A stretch of DNA of 43,784 nucleotides from Oscillospiraceae bacterium (GCA_016295615.1 JAEDKW010000002.1:1-43784), one strand, 5' to 3'. Shown: positions 7,501 through 15,931, numbered from the stretch's first letter. Program-made: numbers and translations. Notes: generated from the letters alone by a model not told the origin.

Positions 7501-7553
7501 AAACAACCTCCCTCGTTTCAGCTCATGAGAGCTTATGACGAGGGAGGTTGTTT
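7501..7553 (-). promoter_or_regulatory. 16-bp perfect hairpin between yajC and the TIGR04086 gene
   Basis: Bases 7501-7516 and 7538-7553 are exact reverse complements (AAACAACCTCCCTCGT). The 21-nt loop has a second small stem, AGCTC/GAGCT. On the minus strand the 3' arm carries GGGAGG, the only plausible ribosome binding site of the next gene, and ends in GTTT rather than a long U tract. It may be a partial terminator after yajC, a processing or stability element, or a translation switch. Confidence 0.75.
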
Positions 7554-7574
7554 TATGATATGGAGTTGTTCGCT

Positions 7575-7982
7575 TTACTTGATCTCGGGATCGTAATCCT
7601 TGGCGTCTTTTTCCTTGGGTGCTTCGACCACAACGGGCTCTTCCGGCTGATCGGACTGCTCCACCTTGGCGGGCTCTTCCGCCTCGGCTTCCTTCTTGAC
7701 CTTTCTGCCCTTCTGAGCGGCAGCCTGCTCCATGGACTCGGTGGACTGGATGCCCCACTTGGCAATCTCAATGCGCACGCGGTCTTCAGAGGTCTCAAAC
7801 ACGATCGTGGTGTCGTTCACCTGCACAACGCGGCCGACCATGCCGCCGATGGTCGTGACGCGCTCGCCCTTCTTCAGGGAGTTGCGCATCTCTTCCGCCC
7901 GCTTTTTGCGCTTGTTCTCGGGACGGATGATCATAAAATAGAACACCGCGATCATGATAACGATTAGCATAATGGAATCCAT
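7575..7982 (-). CDS. yajC: Preprotein translocase subunit YajC
   Basis: YajC is the small membrane protein accessory to SecDF. This 135-aa version has one N-terminal helix (LIVIMIAVFYFMIIRPENKR; the motif 'MIIRPENKRKK' is diagnostic) and the conserved LKKGERVTTIGGMVGRVVQV domain (about 36-55). The C-terminus is an unusually long acidic Glu/Pro/Val-rich tail (about 95-135). It sits downstream of tgt, the same tgt-yajC order seen in many bacteria, and is followed by a strong hairpin. Start: ATG with AAAGGA about 11 nt upstream. Confidence 0.93.
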   Translation of the reverse strand: MDSIMLIVIMIAVFYFMIIRPENKRKKRAEEMRNSLKKGERVTTIGGMVGRVVQVNDTTIVFETSEDRVRIEIAKWGIQSTESMEQAAAQKGRKVKKEAEAEEPAKVEQSDQPEEPVVVEAPKEKDAKDYDPEIK

Positions 7983-8062
7983 ACGTTTCAGTTCCTTTCA
8001 AAAACAATGATAGATGTATTATAACGAAAGCAAAACTGTTTCGCAAGTGGTTTTTCAAAGAA

Positions 8063-9196
8063 TTACACGCGCTCGCCCAACTTTTCGCTGTATTCCGCAC
8101 GAAAAGCGGCAAATTCGCCGGCGTCGAGTGCATCGCGGATCCGCTGCGCAAGCTTATTGTAGAAATAGAGGTTGTGCATCACCGCAAGACGCAGCGCAAG
8201 GATCTCATCCGCTTTGAACAGGTGGCGCAGATACGCACGCGAAAAATTGCGGCAGACAGGACAGTCGCACTGCCCGTCGATCGGCTTTTCGTCGAGCTTG
8301 TATTTCTCGTTTTTGAGGTTCAGCGTGCCGGACCATGTGAACAGCTTGCCGTGGCGCGCATTGCGCGCGGGCATCACGCAGTCGAAAAAGTCCACGCCGC
8401 GCGCAACGCCCTCAATGATATTGGACGGCGTGCCCACGCCCATGAGATAGCGTGGCTTGTCCTTCGGCATGTACGGTTCCACCGCGTCAATGATATCGTA
8501 CATCACCTGCGTCGGCTCGCCGACCGCGAGACCGCCGATCGCGTAGCCGTCACAGTCGATCTTTGCGATGGCTTTCATGTGCCAGATACGAAGATCGGCA
8601 TAGGTCGCGCCCTGATTGATGCCGAAGAGCATCTGTCCGGGGTTGACGGCGTCGGGCAGCGCGTTGAGCCGGTCATGCTCGATCTTGCAGCGCTCAAGCC
8701 AGCGCAGCGTCCGTTCGCACGACGCCTTGGCATAGTCATACTGCGCGGGATTTTCCACGCACTCGTCAAACGCCATGGCAATATCGCTGCCGAGATTCGA
8801 CTGGATGCGCATGCTCTCTTCCGGTCCCATGAAGATGCGGCGTCCGTCAAGATGCGAGGCGAAGGTCACGCCTTCCTCCCGGATCTTGCGCAGTCCCGCA
8901 AGCGAAAAAACCTGAAAGCCTCCGCTGTCGGTCAGGATGGGTCCGTCCCAGCACATGAACCTGTGCAGACCGCCCATCGCACGCACCACCTCATCGCCCG
9001 GACGCAGGTGCAGGTGATACGTGTTGGAAAGCTCGATCTGGCAGCCGATGTCCTTGAGGTCAAACGCGCTCAAGCCGCCTTTGATCGCCGCCTGCGTGCC
9101 GACATTCATAAATACCGGCGTCTGCACTTCGCCGCCGTGGGCGCAGCGGAATTTGCCGCGCCGGGCTTTGCCTTCATATTTGATTACCTGAAACAT
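8063..9196 (-). CDS. tgt: tRNA-guanine(34) transglycosylase
   Basis: Tgt swaps guanine 34 for preQ1 in GUN-anticodon tRNAs (queuosine pathway). The 377-aa TIM-barrel protein has the substrate-binding LTDSGGFQVFSL (about 88-99), the catalytic aspartate in VDFFDCVMPARNARHG (about 262-277), and a zinc site with CDCPVC and a following His (about 311-340). Start ATG with GGGAGAAACC upstream. It lies 23 nt after queA, which performs the next step on the same tRNA. Confidence 0.97.
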   Translation of the reverse strand: MFQVIKYEGKARRGKFRCAHGGEVQTPVFMNVGTQAAIKGGLSAFDLKDIGCQIELSNTYHLHLRPGDEVVRAMGGLHRFMCWDGPILTDSGGFQVFSLAGLRKIREEGVTFASHLDGRRIFMGPEESMRIQSNLGSDIAMAFDECVENPAQYDYAKASCERTLRWLERCKIEHDRLNALPDAVNPGQMLFGINQGATYADLRIWHMKAIAKIDCDGYAIGGLAVGEPTQVMYDIIDAVEPYMPKDKPRYLMGVGTPSNIIEGVARGVDFFDCVMPARNARHGKLFTWSGTLNLKNEKYKLDEKPIDGQCDCPVCRNFSRAYLRHLFKADEILALRLAVMHNLYFYNKLAQRIRDALDAGEFAAFRAEYSEKLGERV

Positions 9197-9219
9197 AAGG
9201 TTTCTCCCAACGTGTAAGT

Positions 9220-10245
9220 TTATGAAATAAACATCGCATCGCCGAAGCTGAAAAAGCGATAGCGCTCACGCACAGCCTCTTCGTAGGCTGCGAGCACATG
9301 CTCACGCCCGGCAAGCGCCGAGACAAGCATGATCAGCGTGGACTGCGGCAGATGGAAATTGGTCACAAGCGCATCCATCACCTTAAATTTGTACCCGGGA
9401 TAGATAAAAATATCCGTCCAGCCGGCGCTTGCCTCCATGTGTCCGTCCTCCTTCGCCCAGCTTTCAATCGTGCGGCAGGAGGTCGTACCCACGCAAATCA
9501 CGCGTCCGCCGTTCGCCCTGGTCTCATTGATGAGATCCGCCGTTTCCTGCGGGATCACGCAGTATTCGCTATGCATATCATGGTCTGTAATGTCTTCTTC
9601 CTTTACAGGTCGGAAGGTGCCCAAGCCGACATGCAGGGTCACATAGCCGAGTTTCACGCCCTTTTCCTGTATCCTCCCGAGCAGCTCCGGCGTAAAGTGC
9701 AGACCGGCCGTCGGCGCAGCCGCGCTGCCGTTTACCTTGGAATAGACGGTCTGATAGCGTTCCCTGTCCTGCAGCTCCTCCCGGATGTAGGGCGGAAGGG
9801 GCATTTTGCCCAGATGCTCCAGCACCTCGAGGAAGATCCCCTCGTAGGAAAAGCGCACCATGCGGTTGCCGCCCTCGAGGACTTGCGTGACCTCCGCGGT
9901 CAGCTCGCCGTCTCCGAAGCTCATCCGCGCGCCGGCGCGCAGATGCTTGCCCGGGCGCACAATGCACTCCCACGTTTGCTCCCCGCGGTCAATGAGCAGC
10001 AGCACCTCACACGCGCCGCCGCCCGGCAGACGCTTGCCAAGCAGTCTCGCCGGCAGCACGCGGGAGTTATTGAGGATCAGGCAATCGCCGGGCTTAAGAA
10101 AATCGGGCAGTTCGTAAAAGTGGTGATGGGAAAACTCGCCCGTCACTTTGTCAAGACACAAAAGCCGGGAGGCGTCGCGCCGCTCGATCGGCGTCTGGGC
10201 GATCAGCTCCTCCGGAAGCGCATAGTCGAAATCTTTGGTCTTCAT
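9220..10245 (-). CDS. queA: S-adenosylmethionine:tRNA ribosyltransferase-isomerase
   Basis: QueA transfers the ribosyl part of SAM to preQ1-modified tRNA to form epoxyqueuosine. The 341-aa protein has the family N-terminus FDYALPEELIAQTPIERRD, LLCLDKVTGEF, the NSRVLPARL core, TAGLHFTPELL, THVGLGTF-type motif (LHVGLGTFRPV) and the C-terminal NFHLPQSTLIMLVSA. Length is standard. It lies 15 nt after the SpoIID-like gene and 23 nt before tgt. No preQ1-synthesis gene is nearby, so the substrate may come from genes elsewhere or from salvage. Confidence 0.97.
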   Translation of the reverse strand: MKTKDFDYALPEELIAQTPIERRDASRLLCLDKVTGEFSHHHFYELPDFLKPGDCLILNNSRVLPARLLGKRLPGGGACEVLLLIDRGEQTWECIVRPGKHLRAGARMSFGDGELTAEVTQVLEGGNRMVRFSYEGIFLEVLEHLGKMPLPPYIREELQDRERYQTVYSKVNGSAAAPTAGLHFTPELLGRIQEKGVKLGYVTLHVGLGTFRPVKEEDITDHDMHSEYCVIPQETADLINETRANGGRVICVGTTSCRTIESWAKEDGHMEASAGWTDIFIYPGYKFKVMDALVTNFHLPQSTLIMLVSALAGREHVLAAYEEAVRERYRFFSFGDAMFIS

Positions 10246-10260
10246 ATTCTTCTTTCCGCG

Positions 10261-11826
10261 TTAATAAATCGTAACGTCTGTATAGTAGAATTCCAGGATA
10301 TCGCGATAGGTGTAGCCGAGGTCTGCCATGGCGTACGCGCCCCACTGGCTCATGCCGACATGATGTCCGTTTCCGCTGCCGGTAATGGTGAAGCTGTCCG
10401 TCGAAACGCCCGCATTCTTATCCTCAAGCGCCGATACACCCTCTGAAGTGATCACATAGGTATCCGCAGGTCGGGCGCTGTACGGCGTTTTACCGCTGCC
10501 GGAGATCACATAGATCCCGGAAAGCCCGACCGTGCTTGAGGCATCATTGACATAGTAGCTGTCAGGATTTCCGCCGTTGATCTGAAAGCGCATGCTGCGA
10601 AGACCGAGAATCGTGCGGCACGACTCCCGCTGGAAGGTCTTTGTGCCGTTCGTCCCGACAAAGGTAACGGAAAGGACATTCCCGTTATCCGTCAGCGCGG
10701 AGACATAGAGATTTTTTACCGTTCCGATCGAATAGCCCTTGCTCTTGAGCAGTGCCGTCAGTTCCGCAGCGGAATAGGTCGTAGACCAGTTGTACTTTGG
10801 AACGCGCGACGCGACATATTGCTCGTACGGGTCTGTCTTGCCCTTGAGATACGGCACATCGCTGCCCCAGACGTTTTCACAGTCCTCGCTCGCGCCGCCG
10901 TTGCTGGAATAGTAGACGGCATTCTCCACAATGGAGCCGTTGTAGTAAAGATACTCCCCCGCCGTGCTGTCCACCGCCGAATCGGAATGCTCATTGCAGG
11001 CGGACGTCCCCTGATAGACCTGGCAGTCCGTCGTTGTACACACGTCAAAGCCCTGGCTTCTGTGCCGTGTCTGGCAGACGGCATAGGTCCGCGCACAGAT
11101 GCTCTGCGCCTTGAGCGCCTCGATGGGCCAGGTATTGCTCATTTCCCAGGGAATCACGCACTTGACATAGTCCTCGATATTCACGACGTTGATCACATTG
11201 ATGTTGCCGCCGGTCACGCGCTGGTATTCAAAGCCGCCGTAATAGCGGTAGCCGCGGAACCACGTCACCGTCTTCTCCCCCGCTTCGATCGGCAGGATGC
11301 CCAGCGAGTACAGACCGCTGCAGTCAAAACCGAAGAGCACCGTATTGGTGCCCGTGATGAAAACCTTCACGCCTGTGCTGCTGGCGCCGACCACGCAGGA
11401 CGCCGCGTCATAGCTGTACCGCGCAGCTTCCGCCTCACCCGGCGTGGCATAGGTGCCGATGCGCACGCGGTAGCTTCCCATCACATAGGCGGGATAGCCG
11501 CCGCAGCCGACCGCCGCCGTGCGCGCCTCGTCAAAGGACGCATACTCATTATTGAGCTCAACGGCGTAGGTCGTGTCCGTTGTCACCGTGATTTTTTCAC
11601 ACTCGCTGCCAACATATCCAAGCTGCGTAAATTCGCGCGAGGAATCATAGTACCCGAACGCATAGCCGTCAAAGTCGGAATAGTTCTGCAGGTTCGCCGA
11701 TGACATCGCATCGCTGCCGTATTTAATGCCGACTTTGAGCATATCATTCTCCATGGCCTGCGCGCTCACGCCGAGCAGCACCGCCAGCAGCAGCGTCAAT
11801 ACCATGGTTTTGCAAGCTTTCCCCAT
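10261..11826 (-). CDS. Secreted SpoIID/LytB domain protein with SPOR-like segment
   Basis: The 521-aa protein starts with a signal peptide (basic MGKACK, hydrophobic core, cleavage likely after AQA near residue 24). A segment around 90-135 (VRIGTYATPGEAEAA) looks like a SPOR peptidoglycan-binding repeat. The SpoIID/LytB domain covers about 205-350 and the end, with INVVNIEDYVKCVIPWEM, ALKAQSICARTYAV and C-terminal HHVGMSQWGAYAMADLGYTY. SpoIID proteins are lytic transglycosylases acting on stem-peptide-free glycan. It is longer than classical SpoIID, sits with queA/tgt/yajC and has a vegetative-type promoter, so it may be a LytB-like growth enzyme rather than the sporulation SpoIID. Start ATG 11826; the in-frame TTG at 11838 has no room for a ribosome binding site. 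Confidence 0.85.
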   Translation of the reverse strand: MGKACKTMVLTLLLAVLLGVSAQAMENDMLKVGIKYGSDAMSSANLQNYSDFDGYAFGYYDSSREFTQLGYVGSECEKITVTTDTTYAVELNNEYASFDEARTAAVGCGGYPAYVMGSYRVRIGTYATPGEAEAARYSYDAASCVVGASSTGVKVFITGTNTVLFGFDCSGLYSLGILPIEAGEKTVTWFRGYRYYGGFEYQRVTGGNINVINVVNIEDYVKCVIPWEMSNTWPIEALKAQSICARTYAVCQTRHRSQGFDVCTTTDCQVYQGTSACNEHSDSAVDSTAGEYLYYNGSIVENAVYYSSNGGASEDCENVWGSDVPYLKGKTDPYEQYVASRVPKYNWSTTYSAAELTALLKSKGYSIGTVKNLYVSALTDNGNVLSVTFVGTNGTKTFQRESCRTILGLRSMRFQINGGNPDSYYVNDASSTVGLSGIYVISGSGKTPYSARPADTYVITSEGVSALEDKNAGVSTDSFTITGSGNGHHVGMSQWGAYAMADLGYTYRDILEFYYTDVTIY

Positions 11827-11864
11827 TGGCTCCCCCAATTCCTTTCCAAATGATTACATTTTCC

Positions 11865-11893
11865 ATTATAAGATAAAATTCCCTATGTTTCAA
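11865..11893 (-). promoter_or_regulatory. Sigma-A promoter of the spoIID-like/queA/tgt operon
   Basis: Minus strand TTGAAA (11888-11893), 17-nt spacer, perfect TATAAT (11865-11870). It would serve the spoIID-like gene, queA, tgt and yajC. A sigma-E type box is not evident. Confidence 0.75.
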
Positions 11894-11960
11894 GAAAAAG
11901 CGGCTAACTTTTTCCTGTTAAAAAATGTCAGCAAAATATCAAGGAAAGAAGGAGTTTTTT

Positions 11961-12851
11961 ATGAAACAACCTCTCTTCACCGGCTGCGGCGTCGCCATCG
12001 TCACCCCGTTTCACGGCGGCTGCGTCGATTATGAAGCCTTTCGCCGTCTTGTGGATTGGCAGATCGAAAGCGGCACGGACGCGATCATTGTCTGCGGTAC
12101 GACCGGCGAAGCCGCCACACTCACGCACGAAGAACGCACGGAGCTGATCAAAACCTGTGTTGCGCAGGTCGATCATCGCGTACCGGTGATCGCCGGCAGC
12201 GGCTCCAACAATACCGCCGCCGCGATCAGGCTCTCCGAAGAAGCGCAGGCACTCGGCGCGGATGGGCTGCTCGTCGTCACGCCCTACTACAACAAGGCGA
12301 CACAGCGGGGTCTCATCCGGCACTTCACCGCCGTCGCGGACGCGGTGGAGCTTCCCGTCATTCTCTACAACGTTCCCTCGCGCACGGGAGTCAGCTGCAC
12401 CGCGGAGACCTACGCCGCTCTCGCGCAGCACCCGAACATCAACGGCGTCAAGGAGGCAAGCGGAAGCTTCACGCTCATACAGGATACGCTCAACCTCTGC
12501 CCCGCCGGCTTTTCCGTCTGGTCCGGCAACGACGAGGATACGACCGCTGTCATGGCGCTCGGCGGCAAAGGCGTCATCTCTGTGGCCGCCAATATCATCC
12601 CGCGCGAAATGCACACATTGACGGAGCTTTGCCTGCACGATGAATTTGCCGCAGCCGGAGCGCTGCAGCTGCGCATGGCGGAGCTGATCCGCGCGCTTTT
12701 CTGCGAGGTCAATCCCATCCCCGTTAAGGCGGCCATGGAGGAGCTGGCTCTGTGCGGCGGTGAACTGCGGCTGCCGATGTGCGGCATCTCAAGCGAAAAC
12801 CGCGCGCGCGTCAAAGCCGCCATGGAGCGCTTCGGCGTCGCGGTACCATAA
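11961..12851 (+). CDS. dapA: 4-hydroxy-tetrahydrodipicolinate synthase
   Basis: DapA condenses pyruvate with aspartate semialdehyde, the first committed step to diaminopimelate/lysine and, in spore formers, dipicolinate. The 296-aa protein has the substrate loop CGTTGE (45-50), Tyr136 in LYNVPSRTG and the Schiff-base lysine K164 in NGVKEASG. The ATG at 11961 has a strong GAAGGAG 6 nt upstream; an earlier ATG at 11925 lacks one and would add a non-family extension. It is a single plus-strand gene divergent from the spoIID-like gene and convergent with metI, ending at the shared terminator at 12857-12898. Confidence 0.96.
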   Translation: MKQPLFTGCGVAIVTPFHGGCVDYEAFRRLVDWQIESGTDAIIVCGTTGEAATLTHEERTELIKTCVAQVDHRVPVIAGSGSNNTAAAIRLSEEAQALGADGLLVVTPYYNKATQRGLIRHFTAVADAVELPVILYNVPSRTGVSCTAETYAALAQHPNINGVKEASGSFTLIQDTLNLCPAGFSVWSGNDEDTTAVMALGGKGVISVAANIIPREMHTLTELCLHDEFAAAGALQLRMAELIRALFCEVNPIPVKAAMEELALCGGELRLPMCGISSENRARVKAAMERFGVAVP

Positions 12852-12856
12852 AATAT

Positions 12857-12898
12857 AAAAAAGATACGCCTCTTGATAAAAAGAAGCGTATCTTTTTT
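12857..12898. terminator. Bidirectional terminator between dapA and metI
   Basis: Stem AAAAAAGATACGC / GCGTATCTTTTTT around a 16-nt loop, with A and T tracts on both sides, closes dapA on plus and the met operon on minus. Confidence 0.9.
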
Positions 12899-12930
12899 AT
12901 ATACTTATATACAAAGAATCTCTGAATCTC

Positions 12931-13641
12931 TCAGCTTTTCTTCTTCAGCCGCTTATCGACGCGGACTGCAAGCCCGGTGCCGAAGCCCTGCAGAAGCTGC
13001 ACAAGCAAAATGAGCAGCAGCACAGCCAAAAGCATGATAAGATACTGATAGCGGTAGTATCCGTAGTTGATGGCGATCTTGCCGAGACCGCCGCCGCCGA
13101 TGATACCGCTCATCGCGGAATAGCCGAGGACGGTGGTGACCGCAATGGTTCCGTTGGCAATCAGGGACGGCAGGCTCTCCGGCAGCATCACCTTGCAAAC
13201 GATTTCCCAGGGCGAGGCGCCGAGGCTTTGCGCCATTTCTATGACATTCGGGTCCACCTCGCGCAGGCTGCTTTCCACAAGCCGCGCGATGAACGGGAAC
13301 GCCGCGATCACCAGCGGGACAATGGAGGCCGTGGTGCCGACCGATGTACCGACGATCCACCGCGTGAGCGGGATCACTAAAATCATCAGGATCAAAAACG
13401 GGATCGAGCGCAGCAGGTTCACCACAACGTCCAGCGTGCGCAGCAGCCACTTGGGCAGCGGACGGATCCCGCCCTTCTGTCCGGTCACGAGCAATACGCC
13501 GAGCGGAAGTCCGATCACGATGGCGAAGAAGGTGGCAAGAAGCGTGACATAGACCGTTTCCCAAAGCGCAAGCAGGAACTGCGAGGAGACGACCTCCCAC
13601 GTTTTTTGCAGCGTTTCCTGTGAAAAAAGATTACTGAGCAT
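12931..13641 (-). CDS. metI: Methionine ABC transporter permease MetI
   Basis: A 236-aa inner-membrane permease of the D-/L-methionine importer. It has about five hydrophobic helices, a MetI-typical N-terminus (TWEVVSSQFLLALWETVYV), the permease EAA-like loop with ESSLREVDPNVIEMAQSLG (about 123-142) and the diagnostic ILGYSAMSG-type segment (VLGYSAMSGIIGGGGLG). The start overlaps the end of metN by 11 nt, indicating translational coupling. It is the last gene of metQ-metN-metI. Confidence 0.95.
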   Translation of the reverse strand: MLSNLFSQETLQKTWEVVSSQFLLALWETVYVTLLATFFAIVIGLPLGVLLVTGQKGGIRPLPKWLLRTLDVVVNLLRSIPFLILMILVIPLTRWIVGTSVGTTASIVPLVIAAFPFIARLVESSLREVDPNVIEMAQSLGASPWEIVCKVMLPESLPSLIANGTIAVTTVLGYSAMSGIIGGGGLGKIAINYGYYRYQYLIMLLAVLLLILLVQLLQGFGTGLAVRVDKRLKKKS

Positions 13642-14644
13642 CGGTCTTCACCTCCGTGGGAATGACGTTTTCCGTCTTTTTCAAAAATGCAATGGCGCGT
13701 TCCGCCTCTTCCGAGGAAGCGAAGCTCAGGATCATCGAGCCGTAGACCTTCCCGCCGATGCTCTTGGTCGAGGCATAGAAAATGTTGGCAGGGATCCCCT
13801 CCTGCAGCGCAAGATGCGCGATCAGCGGCGTGCAGGTCGTCTCCGCGCCGTCAAACACAACGCGGACCAGATTCTCCACTTGATTTGCAGTGGCAAGCAT
13901 TTCTTCCGCCTTTTCCGGAAATACAAGCTTTTTCGCCGTCTCGGACTTCGGATTCGAGAAGATTTCGCTGACCTTGCCTTCCTCCACAACACGCCCCTCA
14001 TTCAGGATGGCAACATGGTTGCAGATGCTCTCCACCACGCTCATCTGATGCGTGATGACGATAACGGTAATGCCGAGCGTTTGATTGATCTCACGGATGA
14101 GCTGCAAGATAGACTGCGTCGTCGTAGGGTCGAGCGCACTGGTCGCCTCGTCGCAAAGAAGAACCTTCGGCTTGCTCGCAAGCGCCCTGGCAATCGCCAC
14201 GCGCTGCTGCTGTCCGCCGGAGAGCTGGCTTGGATAGGCATACGCCTTATCCTGCAGGCCGACCATGTTCAAAAGCTCCATGGCGCGTTTTTCCGCCTCG
14301 GCTTTTTTGACGCCGCTGAGCTCCAGAGGAAAGCACACATTTTTCAGGCAGTTCTTCTGCATCAGCAGATGGAAGCCCTGAAAGACCATGGTGATCTCTC
14401 TGCGCACGCGGCGCAGCTCCTTTTCGCTCAATGTGCTCAGATCGCAGCCGTCCAGCAAAACGCTTCCTTCGTCCGGCCGCTCCAGCATATTGATGCAGCG
14501 GATCAATGTGCTCTTTCCGGCGCCGCTCATACCGATGATGCCGTAGATATCACCGTCCTGAACAGTCAGCGTAACGTTTTTCAGCGCCTCTACGCTGTTC
14601 CCGCCGGTCGAAAAGGTGCGGCATACATTTTTGATCTCAATCAT
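13631..14644 (-). CDS. metN: Methionine ABC transporter ATP-binding protein MetN
   Basis: The 337-aa ATPase has Walker A GMSGAGKST (38-46), Q-loop VFQGFHLL, signature LSGGQQQRVAIARAL (about 142-156), Walker B VLLCDEATSALDP and the switch His in VIVITHQM. A C-terminal NIL domain (about 260-337) is present; in MetN this domain binds methionine and inhibits transport when the cell is replete. It lies 24 nt after metQ and overlaps metI. Confidence 0.96.
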   Translation of the reverse strand: MIEIKNVCRTFSTGGNSVEALKNVTLTVQDGDIYGIIGMSGAGKSTLIRCINMLERPDEGSVLLDGCDLSTLSEKELRRVRREITMVFQGFHLLMQKNCLKNVCFPLELSGVKKAEAEKRAMELLNMVGLQDKAYAYPSQLSGGQQQRVAIARALASKPKVLLCDEATSALDPTTTQSILQLIREINQTLGITVIVITHQMSVVESICNHVAILNEGRVVEEGKVSEIFSNPKSETAKKLVFPEKAEEMLATANQVENLVRVVFDGAETTCTPLIAHLALQEGIPANIFYASTKSIGGKVYGSMILSFASSEEAERAIAFLKKTENVIPTEVKTDAQ

Positions 14645-14668
14645 TGACCATCATCCCTTAATCAGCAA

Positions 14669-15547
14669 TCATCCTTTAATTGCATCCAGATTTGTCTGCT
14701 TTCCGCCGTAAATGCCCATCGGCTCAACATGGATGCCGCCGACAGAGACGATATGCGTGCCGTTTTCGTTGTTGAAGTCATCCAGATACGGAACGTGCTG
14801 GAAGTAGTTCGCGTCGATCTCGCCGCTCTCGACCACATTGTTGGGCTGGACATAATCCGTGAACTCAACGATCTTGAGCGTGATGTCCTTCTCGGACAGA
14901 ATATCCTTCGCAATTTCCAGAATCTCTGCGTGCGGTGCGGGAGACGCGGCGACGGAAATGCTCTGTCCCTGCAGCGCGGCATAGTCGATCGCAGCATCAT
15001 AGCCGTCCGTCGGGTTTTCGACCACGGAGACCACGGCGCCGTCGTACTCGCCGGCAATGAAGTCAGCCACCTGTTTGCTCTCAAGCGCAGCCTTCAGCGC
15101 AAGAACGAGCGGGCTGTTCTCGTTGCCTTCCTTCACGGCAAGAATGTTGGCATACGCCGAGGCGGAACCCTCCATCGCAAGCGCATCGGTCACGGGATTG
15201 AGCCCGGCGTCGATGGCATAGTTGGAGTTGATGATCGCAAAATCAACGTCCGGCAAAATGTTCGGAAGCTGCGCGGCCTCCACCTCGTTAAAGGTGATCC
15301 CGTAGGGGTTGTCGGCTATATCCAGCGGCGTGGCGGTAATGCCGGCGCCTTCCTTCAGCGTGATGTAGCCCAGGCTTTCCAGCAGCAGAAGCGCACGCGC
15401 TTCGTTGGTGGTGTCGTTGGGGATGGCGATCGTAACGGAGGTTTTTTCTCCATTCGCGTCGTCCTGCTTACCGCCGCAGGCGGCAGCGGAGAGGACAAGC
15501 GCCAAAGCGAGGGCAGCAACAAGAATACGGGTAATTGTCTTTTTCAT
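14669..15547 (-). CDS. metQ: Methionine-binding lipoprotein MetQ
   Basis: The 292-aa NlpA/MetQ family solute-binding protein has a lipoprotein signal (MKKTITRILV, hydrophobic core, lipobox LSAAAC with the lipidated Cys at 24). The body shows SVTIAIPNDTTNEARALLLL, which is family-typical, and PNNVVESGEIDANYFQHVPYLDDF (split here as PNNVVESGEID and ANYFQHVPYLDDF), the MetQ hallmark region. Start ATG has AAAGGAG about 11 nt upstream. It begins metQ-metN-metI and is preceded by the leader ORFs and terminator described separately. Confidence 0.95.
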   Translation of the reverse strand: MKKTITRILVAALALALVLSAAACGGKQDDANGEKTSVTIAIPNDTTNEARALLLLESLGYITLKEGAGITATPLDIADNPYGITFNEVEAAQLPNILPDVDFAIINSNYAIDAGLNPVTDALAMEGSASAYANILAVKEGNENSPLVLALKAALESKQVADFIAGEYDGAVVSVVENPTDGYDAAIDYAALQGQSISVAASPAPHAEILEIAKDILSEKDITLKIVEFTDYVQPNNVVESGEIDANYFQHVPYLDDFNNENGTHIVSVGGIHVEPMGIYGGKQTNLDAIKG

Positions 15548-15631
15548 GGTAAATACTCCTTTTTTTCATCGTATTTTATTCGTAATAATTGCTGATCGTT
15601 GTGTGATCGTAATGAAATGCAAACTGCCGTC

Positions 15632-15688
15632 TCACATTCGCTTCGAGCAGGTGTTGGAAACAAGCAGTGCGCGCAGGTATTGATTCAT
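15632..15688 (-). CDS. Candidate 18-aa leader peptide upstream of metQ
   Basis: An 18-codon ORF (MNQYLRALLVSNTCSKRM) has a very good ribosome binding site (AAGGGAGG, 8 nt before the ATG). It lies just after the terminator at 15709-15743 and ends 84 nt before metQ. It has one Cys and a terminal Met codon directly before the stop. A role as second leader peptide is inferred only from position and the strong initiation signal. Confidence 0.4.
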   Translation of the reverse strand: MNQYLRALLVSNTCSKRM

Positions 15689-15708
15689 CCCCGTTTCCTC
15701 CCTTGAAA

Positions 15709-15743
15709 ATAATAAAAACCGGAAGATTCTCATCTCCCGGTTT
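15709..15743 (-). terminator. Intrinsic terminator in the metQ leader (possible attenuator)
   Basis: On the minus strand AAACCGGGAGAT pairs with ATCTTCCGGTTT (one G-U pair, GAGA loop, 15716-15743) and is followed by TTATTATTTT. It stands 22 nt after the Met-rich ORF and about 160 nt before metQ. No good promoter is seen between it and metQ, so transcription must either read through it conditionally or start from a promoter I could not recognise. Confidence 0.8.
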
Positions 15744-15765
15744 CAAAACAAATCATGGCGCTGCT

Positions 15766-15879
15766 TCAGGCAATGCCAGCGTTTATTTTCCTTCCGGGCA
15801 CGACAAAAGACATGCACATGCAGAACATGTCCATGAGCATAGCCATCATGAAAATCACGCAAGCAAGCACGTTCTTCAC
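15766..15879 (-). CDS. Methionine-rich leader peptide upstream of metQNI
   Basis: A 37-codon ORF starting at GTG 15879 has a near-perfect ribosome binding site, AAGGAGGG (15887-15894), 7 nt away. Residues 11-23 read MMAMLMDMFCMCM: seven ATG codons in thirteen, plus two TGC codons. In-frame ATGs at 15900 and 15903 would give 44-45 aa but have weak ribosome binding sites. A promoter lies just upstream and an intrinsic terminator just downstream, ahead of the methionine importer. This is the layout of a ribosome-dependent attenuation leader. Alternatively it is a small one-helix membrane peptide with its own short transcript. Confidence 0.65.
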   Translation of the reverse strand: MKNVLACVIFMMAMLMDMFCMCMSFVVPGRKINAGIA

Positions 15880-15931
15880 GGTCGCGCCCTCCTTCTTCAT
15901 CATTTCATACCTACCAATCAAGTATGGCGTA

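Noticed and set aside
15632..15925. SAM-I riboswitch or Met T-box before metQ
   Set aside because: Neither the S-box core nor an AGGGTGGNACCGCG-type T-box is visible; the leader ORF and terminator explain the region better.
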